A DNA stretch of 64,000 nt. Source: an uncultured Bryobacterales bacterium (GTDB taxonomy: Bacteria > Acidobacteriota > Terriglobia > Bryobacterales > UBA6623). The translations under genes were made by a program, and so were the position numbers. Shown here piece by piece: positions 16,615 to 27,584 of this stretch; within the stretch, counting starts at the first letter, position 1, and every line of letters begins with the position of its first letter. The notes beneath the pieces were generated by a model that was not told where the DNA came from, made no database searches, and saw only the letters and a program-made list of their open reading frames with translations. Location: assembly GCA_951813605.1 (NCBI GenBank), contig OX638379.1, positions 3,528,062 to 3,592,061 of the forward strand, written 5' to 3'.

Positions 16615-19600
16615 ATGACCCGATTTGCCTTGAGAAACCCCTACGCCGTGGCCGTCGGCGCCCTGGCCACGGTGGTACTGGGAATCGCGTCCTTCCAGAG
16701 ATTGCCCGCTGACCTGCTTCCCATATTCAAGACCCCCGCAGTTCAGATCGTCACCTTCTACCCCGGCATGCCGCCCGAGGTCATGGAGCGGGACATCATG
16801 AGCCGACTCGAGCGGTGGACCGGCCAGTCGGTCGGCATCGAGCATCAAGAGGCCAAGGCCATGCTGGGCGTTTGCGTCGTGAAGGACTTCTTCCAAGAGG
16901 GGATCAGCTTGGAGACGGCGATGAGCCAGGTGACCTCGTACGCCGTCAGCGACATGTTCTACCTGCCGCCGGGAACAATCCCTCCGATGGTCATGCCGTT
17001 CGATCCCACGGCCTCCGTTCCGCTCTGCCTGGTGAGCGTTTCCAGCCCGAGCATGAACGAGAAGGAGCTGTACGATATCGCCTACTTCGAGCTGCGCAAC
17101 CGGCTGCAATCCATTCAGGGCGTGATCGCCCCTGCCGTGTACGGCGGAAAGCTCAGGCGCATCCTGGCCTACGTCGACAGGATGCGCCTGGAGGCGCGCG
17201 GCCTGGGGCCCATGGACGTTGTCGAGGCGCTCAAGCGGCAAAGCGTGTTCATCCCCGCTGGCAACCTCAAGGCCGGCAACATCGACTATCAGGTATTCGC
17301 CAACTCCATGCCCGCGGCGGTCGAAGAGCTGAACGACATGCCGATCGCAGTCCGCGAGGGAACGCCGGTCCTCGTGGGGGATGTCGCCGACGTGCAGGAT
17401 GCGAGCCAAATCCAAACCAACGTGGTACGCATCAACGGTCGCCGGCAGGTCTACATCCCGATCTACAGGCAGCCAGGCGCCAACACGATCGAAATCGTCC
17501 GATCGATTGATCGAAATCTCGATAGGATCCAGCAGCGCATCAAGGAGATGGACCCCTCCGCCAGGGACCTGTCGATCGAAGTGGTCCTCGACCAGTCGCT
17601 ATATGTCCGAAACGCCTTGCGAGCGCTCCAGCTGGAGGGCTTTCTCGGCGCCGGATTCGCCTCGCTCGTCGTCTGGCTGTTTCTTCGGAGCCTGCGCTCG
17701 ACCGTATTGATTCTGGTCAGCCTCCCTTTGGCGATCCTAGCCGCCTTCACCGGCCTCTATTTCTGGGGAGCGACGCTCAACACGATGACCATCGGGGGCT
17801 TGGCGCTGGTGGTCGGCATCCTCATCGACCAGTCCATCGTGGTCGTCGAGTCCATTGCCCGCCATGTCGAGGCAGGCAAGCCGCCCTTCGAAGCGGCCCG
17901 CCAGGGCGCGAAGGAAGTGACGGTGCCGGTCTTGGTGTCGACTGTGACATTCTGCATCGTCTTCTTCCCGGTGCTGTTTCTCTCCGGAATGGCCAGCTAT
18001 CTCTTCAGCCCCGTGGCATTCGCGGCGACACTCGCCATGGGAGCCTCGTTCTTGTTCTCGATCACGGTGGTGCCGGCCTTCTGCGCCAGGATCCTGAAGT
18101 CACGGGACCCTAGCGCGCAGCGTCCCGAGCGCTACGGCCCGGCGATTCGATACGAGAGGATCGTGCGGCGCTTGCTGACACGCCGCTGGGCGGTCGTGGC
18201 CGGCGCGGGCCTGCTGCTCGCAATCTCGCTGGCTCTGTTACGCTCCACCGGAACGGAGCTGTTCCCTCCTGTCGATGCAGGCCAGTTCCAGATCATGGTC
18301 CGGCTGCCTTCGGGGACTCGCATCGAGACTACCGAGGACACGCTGGCGAGCATCGAGGATCTCCTCGTCGAGGAGATCGGACAGCCGGATCCAGGTGCCG
18401 AGGAACGCCATCCCGATTCCAATCTGCGCATGCTGATCACCAATATCGGCGTGCTGATGGACTGGCCCGCCGCCTACACACCCAACACCGGCCCGATGGA
18501 CGCCTTCGTGCTCGTCCAGCTGAAGAACAAGCCCGGTCACCCCGGGACGTTCGACTACGTGGAACGGCTCCGCTCCAAGCTCAACGACCGGTTTCGCGAC
18601 ATCGAGTTCTCGTTCGATACCGGGGGCATGCTGACGGCAGCCCTCAATCAAGGCGAGCCGGCTCCGATACACGTCCAAGTGTCGGGGAGCAATTTGCAAA
18701 CCTCGCACCGCATCGCCGGACTGATCGCCGACAGCATGGCTCCCGTCGACGGCATCGCCGACGTGCGCGTGGCCCAGCGAATGGATTACCCGATCATCGA
18801 CATCGAGATCGACAGGGTGAAAGCCGCCATGGCGGGCGTGGCAGTCGACGACGTGATGAAAAACCTAGTGACGGCCACGAACTCGAGCATCGGCTTCGAT
18901 CCCGCATTCTGGATCGACCAGAGCAACGGAAACCACTATTTCATCGGAGCGCAGTACGCGGAGAGCGACCTTGAATCGGTCGAGACGCTGCGGGACATTC
19001 CCGTCAGGGCGACGGACGGAGGGACCCCCGTGCCCCTGCGCAACGTGGTTGACATCAGCCGGAAGACGGGTCCCGCGACGATCAGCCACCGGAACATCAC
19101 GCGGGTGATCGACGTGTACGCAAACGTCCTGCCGGGCTACGACATCGGCTCTGTGGTAGCGGATGTGGAAGCTCTGCTGGGCGCTTCTGCAGAGCTGGGG
19201 CCGGTGCTGCGGGAAGCCGATCGCGGCTCGTATTTCGAGATAGCGGGGCCGGAGTTTGCGGGGGCCGGGTACAGCTACAGCCTCACCGGAGAAGTCGCCA
19301 CCATGCGCGATTCGCTCGACCAGTTCCTCCAAGGGTTCGTGCTTGCTGCCGTGCTCGTCTATCTCGTACTCGTACTGCAGTTCCGGTCGTTCCGCGATCC
19401 CCTGGTCGTCATGCTGGCCGTGCCGCTCGGACTCGTGGGAGTCGGCTGGATGCTCTACCTGGGCGGCAACGCCCTGAGCGTGATGTCCGCCCTGGGAATC
19501 ATCATGATGGTGGGCTTGGTTGTGGCCTACAGCATCCTGCTCGTGGATTTCGCCGACCGCCGTCTAGCTCGCGGCGTTGCCATCGAAGAGGCAATCAGCG

Positions 19601-19827
19601 AGGCGGCCCGCGTCCGGCTCCGCCCCATCCTGATGACCTCGCTGACTACTGTCCTCGCGTTGGCCCCCATGGCTGTCGGAGGGCCCGGCGCGGAAGCGAA
19701 CGTGCCGCTGGCGCGTGCCATCATCGGGGGCGTGCTGAGTGCCGCCACCCTGACTCTCGTGGTAGTCCCGTGCCTGTACGTGATTGTCAAGGGGCGAGAT
19801 CGAACCCATCAGGCGGAGCCGGCATGA
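16615..19827 (+). CDS. RND efflux permease
   Basis: 1070 aa inner-membrane pump of the AcrB/MdtB/CusA superfamily, the first gene of a tripartite efflux operon. GGAAGAA precedes the ATG. It shows the usual internal duplication: N-terminal TM1, a large periplasmic loop (YPGMPPEVMERDIMSRLERW), TM2-6, a second loop and TM7-12. TM4 has GILIDQSIVVVESI where AcrB has the proton-relay pair Asp407-Asp408, so the second Asp is replaced by Gln. TM10 reads MVGLVVAYSILLVDFADR without the lysine equivalent to AcrB Lys940. This points to a divergent subgroup, as found for many acidobacterial pumps. The substrate is not predictable. Confidence 0.92.
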   Translation: MTRFALRNPYAVAVGALATVVLGIASFQRLPADLLPIFKTPAVQIVTFYPGMPPEVMERDIMSRLERWTGQSVGIEHQEAKAMLGVCVVKDFFQEGISLETAMSQVTSYAVSDMFYLPPGTIPPMVMPFDPTASVPLCLVSVSSPSMNEKELYDIAYFELRNRLQSIQGVIAPAVYGGKLRRILAYVDRMRLEARGLGPMDVVEALKRQSVFIPAGNLKAGNIDYQVFANSMPAAVEELNDMPIAVREGTPVLVGDVADVQDASQIQTNVVRINGRRQVYIPIYRQPGANTIEIVRSIDRNLDRIQQRIKEMDPSARDLSIEVVLDQSLYVRNALRALQLEGFLGAGFASLVVWLFLRSLRSTVLILVSLPLAILAAFTGLYFWGATLNTMTIGGLALVVGILIDQSIVVVESIARHVEAGKPPFEAARQGAKEVTVPVLVSTVTFCIVFFPVLFLSGMASYLFSPVAFAATLAMGASFLFSITVVPAFCARILKSRDPSAQRPERYGPAIRYERIVRRLLTRRWAVVAGAGLLLAISLALLRSTGTELFPPVDAGQFQIMVRLPSGTRIETTEDTLASIEDLLVEEIGQPDPGAEERHPDSNLRMLITNIGVLMDWPAAYTPNTGPMDAFVLVQLKNKPGHPGTFDYVERLRSKLNDRFRDIEFSFDTGGMLTAALNQGEPAPIHVQVSGSNLQTSHRIAGLIADSMAPVDGIADVRVAQRMDYPIIDIEIDRVKAAMAGVAVDDVMKNLVTATNSSIGFDPAFWIDQSNGNHYFIGAQYAESDLESVETLRDIPVRATDGGTPVPLRNVVDISRKTGPATISHRNITRVIDVYANVLPGYDIGSVVADVEALLGASAELGPVLREADRGSYFEIAGPEFAGAGYSYSLTGEVATMRDSLDQFLQGFVLAAVLVYLVLVLQFRSFRDPLVVMLAVPLGLVGVGWMLYLGGNALSVMSALGIIMMVGLVVAYSILLVDFADRRLARGVAIEEAISEAARVRLRPILMTSLTTVLALAPMAVGGPGAEANVPLARAIIGGVLSAATLTLVVVPCLYVIVKGRDRTHQAEPA

Positions 19828-19947
19828 TCGGGCTTCCGATCGCCGGCGACGCTGCAGCGACGCCAGCGCATCCGGCTAGCGCGGGGCTGATGGCGCGGGC
19901 AGGTGCCAGGTCTGATCGAACTCGCCTTGGGAATTGGAAGCTCTGAG

Positions 19948-21183
19948 ATGGCCATGAATCGAGCCGGGCCTGCCGTGCCGCTTTGCGTACTGGTCGCCGT
20001 GGCCTTGAATTGGCTCGGCTGTGGCGAGCCTCTAGGCAAGCAGCCCGCCAAGGCCGAAGAGGCGGCAAGCGCTCTTCCAGTGGATGTCGTGGTCGTCGCG
20101 CCCGCTCGCGAGGACCTCGAGCGCCAAGTGGTCTTGCCCGCCAGCATCGAGGCCTTCGAGACAACGACCTTGTACAGCAAGGTCAGCGGATACCTCGGCC
20201 GCATCGACGTCGACATCGGGGACAAGATCGGACGCGGTCAACTGATCGCCAAGATCGAGGTGCCCGAAATTGTCGATCAGCTCCGGGAAGCCGAGGCCGA
20301 CCTGTCCGCCAGCCAAGCCGACCGCAAGAGCGCCGAGTCGGAACTCGAGAGCTTCAAAGCGACATCCCGCCTTCAGCAACTTACCTTCGAGCGGGTCCAA
20401 TCGGTGAGGAAGGACGAGCCGGATGTCATTTCCCAGCAGGCTGTCGACGAGGCCAGGGCCGAGTTTGAAGTGGCCCGCGCGGCCGTCCGGGTGGCCGAAA
20501 GCAGAATCAGCCAGATCGACAGCAAGGTCAAGCAGGTCGAGGCGGCGATCCGCCGGCTGCAGACCTTGATCGGCTTCTCGGAGGTCCGCGCGCCGTTCAG
20601 CGGCATCGTCACCAACCGCTATGTGCATACCGGCGCTCTGCTCCAAGCGGCGACGTCTTCCCGCCCGGTCCAGGGGATCGTCACCATCGCCAGCTTGGAC
20701 CGAGTCCGTCTCTTCATCGACGTGCCGGAATCCGAAGCGCCCTTCGTCCAAGCCGGGGACCCCGCCGTCGCGACCCTCGATTCGATGCCGGGAAGGGAAT
20801 TCCGAGGGGAAGTGACGCGATTCGCCGGGGTTCTCAACGCGTCCACGCGGAAAATGAGGACCGAAATCCATCTAGCTAACCCGCGTTGGCTACTCCGTCC
20901 CGGGATGTACGGTCGCGCGAATCTGACGCTGGACGCGCGATCCGACACGGTCACCATCCCGGCGGAGGCCCTAAGGGGGGACGCGGCGGGGGCGTACGTG
21001 TATCGCGTAGTGGACGGCCGAGCCAAGCGTACGGAAGTCGAGGCCGAGATTCGAGACGGCATCAAGGTGGAAGTGACAAGCGGCCTGTCCGGAAACGAGA
21101 GGATCGTGCTGGCCGCGCGGGGCCCGATCGCGGACAGCGTACCGGTGACGGCGGTGGAATTCCGTTCGGAGGAACAGCCGTGA
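19948..21183 (+). CDS. RND periplasmic adaptor lipoprotein
   Basis: 411 aa membrane-fusion protein that would link the permease to the outer-membrane channel. The start at 19948 follows GGAAG by seven bases and gives a lipoprotein signal with lipobox WLGC (NRAGPAVPLCVLVAVALNWLGC). Lipoyl-like halves (YSKVSGYLGRIDVDIGDKI and APFSGIVTNRYVHTGALL) flank a long coiled-coil hairpin (about 80-185). A beta-barrel segment (VRLFIDVPESEAPFVQAGDP) and a membrane-proximal domain (GAYVYRVVDGRAKRTEVEA) follow. It lies 120 bases after the permease, and its stop overlaps the next start (GTGA). Confidence 0.92.
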   Translation: MAMNRAGPAVPLCVLVAVALNWLGCGEPLGKQPAKAEEAASALPVDVVVVAPAREDLERQVVLPASIEAFETTTLYSKVSGYLGRIDVDIGDKIGRGQLIAKIEVPEIVDQLREAEADLSASQADRKSAESELESFKATSRLQQLTFERVQSVRKDEPDVISQQAVDEARAEFEVARAAVRVAESRISQIDSKVKQVEAAIRRLQTLIGFSEVRAPFSGIVTNRYVHTGALLQAATSSRPVQGIVTIASLDRVRLFIDVPESEAPFVQAGDPAVATLDSMPGREFRGEVTRFAGVLNASTRKMRTEIHLANPRWLLRPGMYGRANLTLDARSDTVTIPAEALRGDAAGAYVYRVVDGRAKRTEVEAEIRDGIKVEVTSGLSGNERIVLAARGPIADSVPVTAVEFRSEEQP

Positions 21184-22499
21184 ACTTCTGGAGATGGAAA
21201 CTGGCAGTCCTGGCCGTCCTGGCAGTCGCGCCGGGCGGTGCCCGGATGGCTGCCGCGGAACGCGAGGCCAGCGAGCTTCCCGGGCTGACTCTGGAACAAG
21301 CCGTTCGGAATGCGCTGTCGAAGCACCCCGTCCTGCGCCAGGCGCAACTCGACATCGGCTCGGCGGAACTCCGCGTCCAACGGGCCCGCTCCAGCCGATT
21401 CGCCCAAATCGACGCAGGAGGCCTCGCCAAGAGAGGGTTGTCGGGCTCGGCCAACCGTTTCGGGCTGAACGGCTTGGCAGCCTCTCCCGAGCCGGAGGGG
21501 ATGGCATTCTCGGCGAATGTCTATCAGGACTTACTGGACTTCAAGAGGAGCAAATACGAGACCGGCGCCCGCCGGGCGGAGGTCGAGTACTTCAGCCAGA
21601 CGCTGCTGGCGGAAGAGGCTGAGCTGATCCTGCAGGTGAAGCGAGCGTACTACGCTGGCTTGAAAGCGCGGGGTCGGATCGGCCCGGCCCGAGAGGCGGT
21701 CGACGAGAGGGCCCTTGCGACGCGGCAGGCCGGCTCGCTCCACCGTGCCCAGCTGGGGTCGAAGCTGGATTGGGATCTGGCCGAAGCCCGGCTCTCCCAG
21801 GCCCGGCTTGACCTGGCGATGGCGAACGACGCGGACCGGCGGGCGCTGGCCCGGCTGAACGCGGCGATGGGGGAGAGCACCACCCAAGACTACGAATTTC
21901 GAGAGCCGGGAATTGCGGAGGGGGGCGCCGAGGACCTGCAGGCATTGCTGACCGAGGCGGCGGAGGCTCGCGCCGAGCTTGCCGCGGTCGAAGCGCGAAT
22001 CCTCGCCGGAGAGCAATGGGTTCGCAGAGCCAAGCGCGAGAAGTACCCGAGAATCATGGGCCTGTTCAGCGGCGGATGGACGCGCTTCGCCGAACTGACC
22101 CTGAGCAGGCTGCTGTTCGGGGGATTCGGAATCCAGCTGCCGCTCTTCACCGGCGGTCGGCTGGAGGCGGATATCGAGGAGACGGAACTGGCACTGGAAA
22201 AGACCAGGGCAGCGAGGGAGGAGCTCTTGCGGGCCGTCGCCCTGCAGGTAACGGAGGCGCACAGCGAACTGATCGCCGCTCGCGAGTCCTACCGCGCGGC
22301 CGAACAGGCCGTGGGACCTGCTAGCGCGGCGGAGCGCCTGGCACGCGTCCGTTACAGGAACGAGCTGGGCGCTCGTCTCGAATGGATGGTCGCTCGCACC
22401 GCACGTTCCGTCGCAGAGAGCGAACTGAGCCAAGCTCTTTACGATTACAAGATCGCCGAGGCCGAACTCGATTTCGCCGTAGGCCGAAGATCCTACTGA
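21180..22499 (+). CDS. TolC-like outer-membrane efflux protein
   Basis: 439 aa outer-membrane channel of the pump. The GTG at 21180 overlaps the adaptor stop and has GGAGGA just upstream. The signal peptide is VNFWRWKLAVLAVLAVAPGG... ending near AAA-ER. The two long helical repeats of the family are visible (LTLEQAVRNALSKHPVLRQAQ near the start; AALLAEEAELILQVKRAYYA-like; QLPLFTGGRLEADIEETELA in the second half). No lipobox is present, unlike NodT-type relatives. It closes the operon. Confidence 0.9.
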   Translation: MNFWRWKLAVLAVLAVAPGGARMAAAEREASELPGLTLEQAVRNALSKHPVLRQAQLDIGSAELRVQRARSSRFAQIDAGGLAKRGLSGSANRFGLNGLAASPEPEGMAFSANVYQDLLDFKRSKYETGARRAEVEYFSQTLLAEEAELILQVKRAYYAGLKARGRIGPAREAVDERALATRQAGSLHRAQLGSKLDWDLAEARLSQARLDLAMANDADRRALARLNAAMGESTTQDYEFREPGIAEGGAEDLQALLTEAAEARAELAAVEARILAGEQWVRRAKREKYPRIMGLFSGGWTRFAELTLSRLLFGGFGIQLPLFTGGRLEADIEETELALEKTRAAREELLRAVALQVTEAHSELIAARESYRAAEQAVGPASAAERLARVRYRNELGARLEWMVARTARSVAESELSQALYDYKIAEAELDFAVGRRSY

Positions 22500-22814
22500 A
22501 CTCGCGGAAGGAACCTTGCGAGGAAGGGCCGCGGGAGCAATCGGCACGGGAGCGCGTTCGCAGCGCCTGTTTCCGGCACGCCGCGCGCGTCCCCGTCAAG
22601 CGCCCGTGCCGCCCGCCCGAATGCAAGTTCGGTCCGATCCCCGACGTTCGGTCAGCCGCGAAGCTGGCTTCGCGACCGGCTCGACCAGTTGATATCGAGC
22701 CGCGCCGGTTACGATAATCAGCGGCGGACCGGAGTGGAGAGCGGGTCAGTCGCGGCCGTCTGCTCGCGGCGGGCCGGTCTCGTCAGGAGACGGGTCTCGG
22801 AGTTCAGGGAGCAT
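22500..22814. other. intergenic, nothing seen
   Basis: About 315 GC-rich bases between the efflux operon and the next gene. There is no supported gene, clear terminator or promoter. Confidence 0.4.
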
Positions 22815-23705
22815 ATGTCGGAGCACATGTCCAAGACGCTGCGCGAAAGCCTTCGAGGCGGGGCAATGGCCTGTCTCTTTTCGCTCGGGTCCATCGCATT
22901 CGCGCAGGGGCCCGGCGGGGACCTCGAGCTGGGGGCCGAGCCGCTGCGGGCCGAGGAAATCGTCGAACGCTCCTTGGACCGCTCGGAAGAGAAGGAAAAG
23001 TCGGGGATCGAGCTTGCGTTCGAGTGCGTGGTCAATTCCGCCGTGGAGACGCTCGACGCCGAGGGCCGGGTCACGGATGTAGAGACCAAGCGGTCGCGGC
23101 GCTATCCGCTCGAAGGATATCTGTACGACGAACAGGTGGAGCGCGACGGACAGGCGCTGTCCCCCGAACAGGCCCGCAAGGAGCGCCGAAGGAAGGCCAG
23201 TTTCGTCCGAGAGGCCAGAAAACAACTCGCGCGAGGCGAGCGGCTGGAATCGGACAGGAGAAGAATGCGCTTCAATCACGAACTGATGGACCGCTACCGA
23301 ACGGCCCTGGCCGGAACCGAAGAGATTCTGGGCCACGCCTGCTGGGTGGTCCAATTCGTGCCAAGAGAGGGCGACCTGCCGAACACTGGCAGCATGGATC
23401 GTGCTTTGAACCAGTCGACTGGCCGCCTGTGGATCAAGAAATCCGACTTCCAAGTGGCGCGGGTGTCGTTCGCTATGGACGCGCCGGTGCGCTATCTCTG
23501 GGGTCTGTTCGCGACGCTCCGGAAGGCGGACGGCAGAATCGACTTCGCGCCGGTCGAGGAGGGGCATTGGATGCCGAGCCGCTTCGAGCTGGAGCTCGAC
23601 CTGCAACTGCTCCTGGGTGTGAAGGCAATTCGCCGGCGCATCCGGAACGAGTGGACGGATTACCGGCGGGTCGACAACGTCGCGACTACGCGAGTCTCCC
23701 GCTAA
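22815..23705 (+). CDS. exported LolA-like hypothetical protein
   Basis: 296 aa. The start at 22815 has GGGAG five bases upstream. A hydrophobic segment (ACLFSLGSIAFAQG) acts as the signal. The mature protein (EEIVERSLDRSEEKEKSGI, FECVVNSAVETLDAEG, RRYPLEGYLYDEQVERDG, GHACWVVQFVPREG, GRLWIKKSDFQVARVSFAMD, GHWMPSRFELELDLQLLLG) resembles outer-membrane lipoprotein-sorting (LolA/LolB-fold) relatives, which carry lipids or lipoproteins through the periplasm. This is a fold-level impression from motifs. A strongly charged region (residues about 105-150) is unusual. Confidence 0.65.
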   Translation: MSEHMSKTLRESLRGGAMACLFSLGSIAFAQGPGGDLELGAEPLRAEEIVERSLDRSEEKEKSGIELAFECVVNSAVETLDAEGRVTDVETKRSRRYPLEGYLYDEQVERDGQALSPEQARKERRRKASFVREARKQLARGERLESDRRRMRFNHELMDRYRTALAGTEEILGHACWVVQFVPREGDLPNTGSMDRALNQSTGRLWIKKSDFQVARVSFAMDAPVRYLWGLFATLRKADGRIDFAPVEEGHWMPSRFELELDLQLLLGVKAIRRRIRNEWTDYRRVDNVATTRVSR

Positions 23706-23792
23706 GCGGGCGTCCCTGGGTGTAGCGCGCTCCCGACCTCCATGCGTGCCGGACCGCCACGGCGGCCACTCCTGGACTGCTAGGATTTGCCT

Positions 23793-24074
23793 ATGAAGGC
23801 AGCCAAGGCATTCAGGGCGGGGATTGACGCCGTTCGCAAGATGGTGCCCCGCTTTCTCTCGATCGCCCGGGAGCTGGGGCTCGAAATCGTCGGCTTCGTG
23901 TTCTTCGCGTTCGGCGCTGTCTTCATCTTCGGGCCATTCGGCTTCATCCAAGCCTACCGCCAGCTTCCCGAGAGCATGACCAGGCTGCTGGTCGCCGGTG
24001 CCGGCGCGATCATGTTCGCGTGGTTTGGATACGATTCGTTCCGGCGGGCCAAGAAGCTCGCACGCAAGCGGTAG
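23793..24074 (+). CDS. small inner-membrane protein
   Basis: 93 aa with two membrane segments (LGLEIVGFVFFAFGAVFIF and TRLLVAGAGAIMFAWFGYDS) and a basic tail (RRAKKLARKR). No family was recognised. AGGA lies 8 nt before the ATG; the same bases form TAGGAT six bases before it, so a near-leaderless start is also possible. It lies 22 bases upstream of the mutase gene on the same strand, but a shared role is not evident. Confidence 0.6.
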   Translation: MKAAKAFRAGIDAVRKMVPRFLSIARELGLEIVGFVFFAFGAVFIFGPFGFIQAYRQLPESMTRLLVAGAGAIMFAWFGYDSFRRAKKLARKR

Positions 24075-24095
24075 CGCGACGGACGGGCCCCGCCG

Positions 24096-25610
<1,515 letters not shown>

Positions 25611-25634
25611 GGCCTGGCCGCTAGCACCGCGCCG

Positions 25635-27521
25635 CTAGAGCCTGTGAAAGGCCTTGAGAATGTCTCGGGTGCCGTATCTGAGGGCAATCGGGCGGCCGTG
25701 GGGACAGGACATCGGACACTCCGTGCGGGCCAGCTCTTCCAGCAGCCAGCGCATCTTCTCGGTGGGTAAGGGCATGTTGACCTTGATGGCTGCGTGGCAG
25801 GCGATTGTCGCCGCCATGCGCTTGCGCAGCTGGCCCAGCGTGAGCCCTCGGCCGCCCTCCCGCGAATCGTCCAAGAGCTCGTAAATCAGCGACTCGACGT
25901 GCTGCGGCGACAGCTCGGCCGGCGTGGACTTGATCGCGACGGTCCGTCCGCCGAAGGGCTCGATCTCGAAGCCGTTCCCTCGAAACTCCTCCGCAAGCTC
26001 GTCGAAGGCAACCAGCTGTCCGGGCGTCAGCGTCAGCACGATGGGAGCGAGCAGGCGCTGCATGGCGGCCTTGTCGTGCAGCCGTGCCTCCAGCACCTTC
26101 TCGAAGAGTATGCGCTCATGCGCGACATGCTGGTCGATGATCCAGACGCCGTCGTCACCGGCAGCGACGATAAAGCTGTCGTGGAGTTGTCCGAGAAGCC
26201 GCAGCCCTCCTAGATTCCCGAGGCTCGCCGGCTGGCGGTCCACCAGCGGAGAGCGGCTGTGGAGTGCGTCGGGCCGCGTGGCCGACGAAGGCGGCGCGAC
26301 TCCCGCGGGTTCCATGTCTGGTCCGGAGACCTCCCCCACGGAAGGAGGCGGGGCGCTTTCCTGGAATTCCGACCCGGCGGGGAATTCCAACCGGCGCGAA
26401 ACGGGCACGGCGCCGGTCCCGGGCGGTCGCTGCGCTCCGAGCGAGCCGGGAAGCGGCCCTCCTGCGACCGAAGTGCCCAGCGCTTCCCGCTGGGCGACCT
26501 GGCCGGGCTGCGGAAGCCCCGACGCCGGCTTGGCAGCCACTAGCCTGCCGCGGATCGCCGAGCGGACGAGTTCGAACACCTGGGAGGGGTTGCGAAAGCG
26601 GACTTCAGTCTTCGCCGGATGGACATTGACATCGACCTCCTCAGGCGGAATCTCGAGGAACAGCAGCGCGAACGGAAACGCGCCCTTGGGCATCAAGTTC
26701 TCGTACGCGCGGGAAATCGCCTTCTGAATCAGGCTGTCGCGGACGAGTCGGCGGTTGACGAACACATAGATCGAATTGCGGTTGGACCGCTGCGCCTGCG
26801 GCTCGGAGACAAACCCTCCAAGGCGGAGCGTCCGCTCCGGTACGGGCTCGATTTCGACCAGGCGGTCGAGGGAGTCGCCTCCGAAAACCTGGTACACGCG
26901 CTCCCGCAGCGTGGACACCGGCGTGACGCCCAGCAGCGCGCCGCGCTCCGTGCGCAGCTGGAAGGACTTGCCGAGATGGGCCAGGCTGTAGTGCGTCACC
27001 AGGCGCACGGCATGGGACAGCTCCGTCCTCTCGGTGCGCAGGAACTTCCGACGCGCGGGCACGTTGAAGAAGAGGTTCCGGACGGCGACGCTCGTGCCCG
27101 GCGCCAGGGCCGCGTCCTGCACGTCCCTCATGCGCCCGCCGTGGATCTCGACGACCGTGCCGGACTCCTCGTCCTCGGCGCGAGTCCGGAGAGTGACTCG
27201 CGAGACGCTGGCAATCGATGGCAGTGCCTCGCCCCGGAATCCAAGGGTTGCGATTGCGAGCAGGTCGCTGGCGCTGCGGAGCTTGCTGGTGGCATGCCGC
27301 TCGAATGCGAGCATCGCGTCGTCGCGGTTCATTCCGCAACCGTTGTCACTGACCTTGACCAGGCTACGTCCGCCCCTGCTCAGCTCGATCCTGACCTGCG
27401 TCGCCCCGGCGTCGAGCGAATTCTCGATCAGCTCCTTGCAAACGGAAGCCGGGCGCTCCACCACCTCGCCCGCAGCGATTTGGTTGGCGACCCCCTCCGT
27501 GAGTACCTGGATCCGGCCCAT
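25635..27521 (-). CDS. mutL: DNA mismatch repair protein MutL
   Basis: 628 aa. The N-terminal GHKL ATPase (1-330) has IAAGEVVERPASVCKELIEN, DNGCGM and ATLGFRGEALPSIASV. A Pro/Ser-rich linker spans about 335-430. The C-terminal endonuclease domain keeps its metal motifs: DQHVAHERILFE (the DQHA(X)2E(X)4E motif with A to V), ACHAAIKVNMPL and CPHGRP. It should therefore nick DNA directly, as MutL does in bacteria without MutH. No mutS is nearby. It converges with the mutase gene and diverges from the HAD gene. Confidence 0.96.
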   Translation of the reverse strand: MGRIQVLTEGVANQIAAGEVVERPASVCKELIENSLDAGATQVRIELSRGGRSLVKVSDNGCGMNRDDAMLAFERHATSKLRSASDLLAIATLGFRGEALPSIASVSRVTLRTRAEDEESGTVVEIHGGRMRDVQDAALAPGTSVAVRNLFFNVPARRKFLRTERTELSHAVRLVTHYSLAHLGKSFQLRTERGALLGVTPVSTLRERVYQVFGGDSLDRLVEIEPVPERTLRLGGFVSEPQAQRSNRNSIYVFVNRRLVRDSLIQKAISRAYENLMPKGAFPFALLFLEIPPEEVDVNVHPAKTEVRFRNPSQVFELVRSAIRGRLVAAKPASGLPQPGQVAQREALGTSVAGGPLPGSLGAQRPPGTGAVPVSRRLEFPAGSEFQESAPPPSVGEVSGPDMEPAGVAPPSSATRPDALHSRSPLVDRQPASLGNLGGLRLLGQLHDSFIVAAGDDGVWIIDQHVAHERILFEKVLEARLHDKAAMQRLLAPIVLTLTPGQLVAFDELAEEFRGNGFEIEPFGGRTVAIKSTPAELSPQHVESLIYELLDDSREGGRGLTLGQLRKRMAATIACHAAIKVNMPLPTEKMRWLLEELARTECPMSCPHGRPIALRYGTRDILKAFHRL

Positions 27522-27571
27522 GTCCCTGAGCTTTCAGCCTAGCGCGTGGCGGCCAGGACCCGAGCCGACCG

Positions 27572-27584
27572 TATAATCAATGCG
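27572..27584 (+). promoter_or_regulatory. consensus -10 box 7 nt before HAD ATG
   Basis: A perfect TATAAT (27572-27577) is followed by CAATGCG and ATG at 27585. With transcription usually starting 6-8 bases after the box, the mRNA would begin at the start codon. No clear -35 is seen. Confidence 0.6.
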
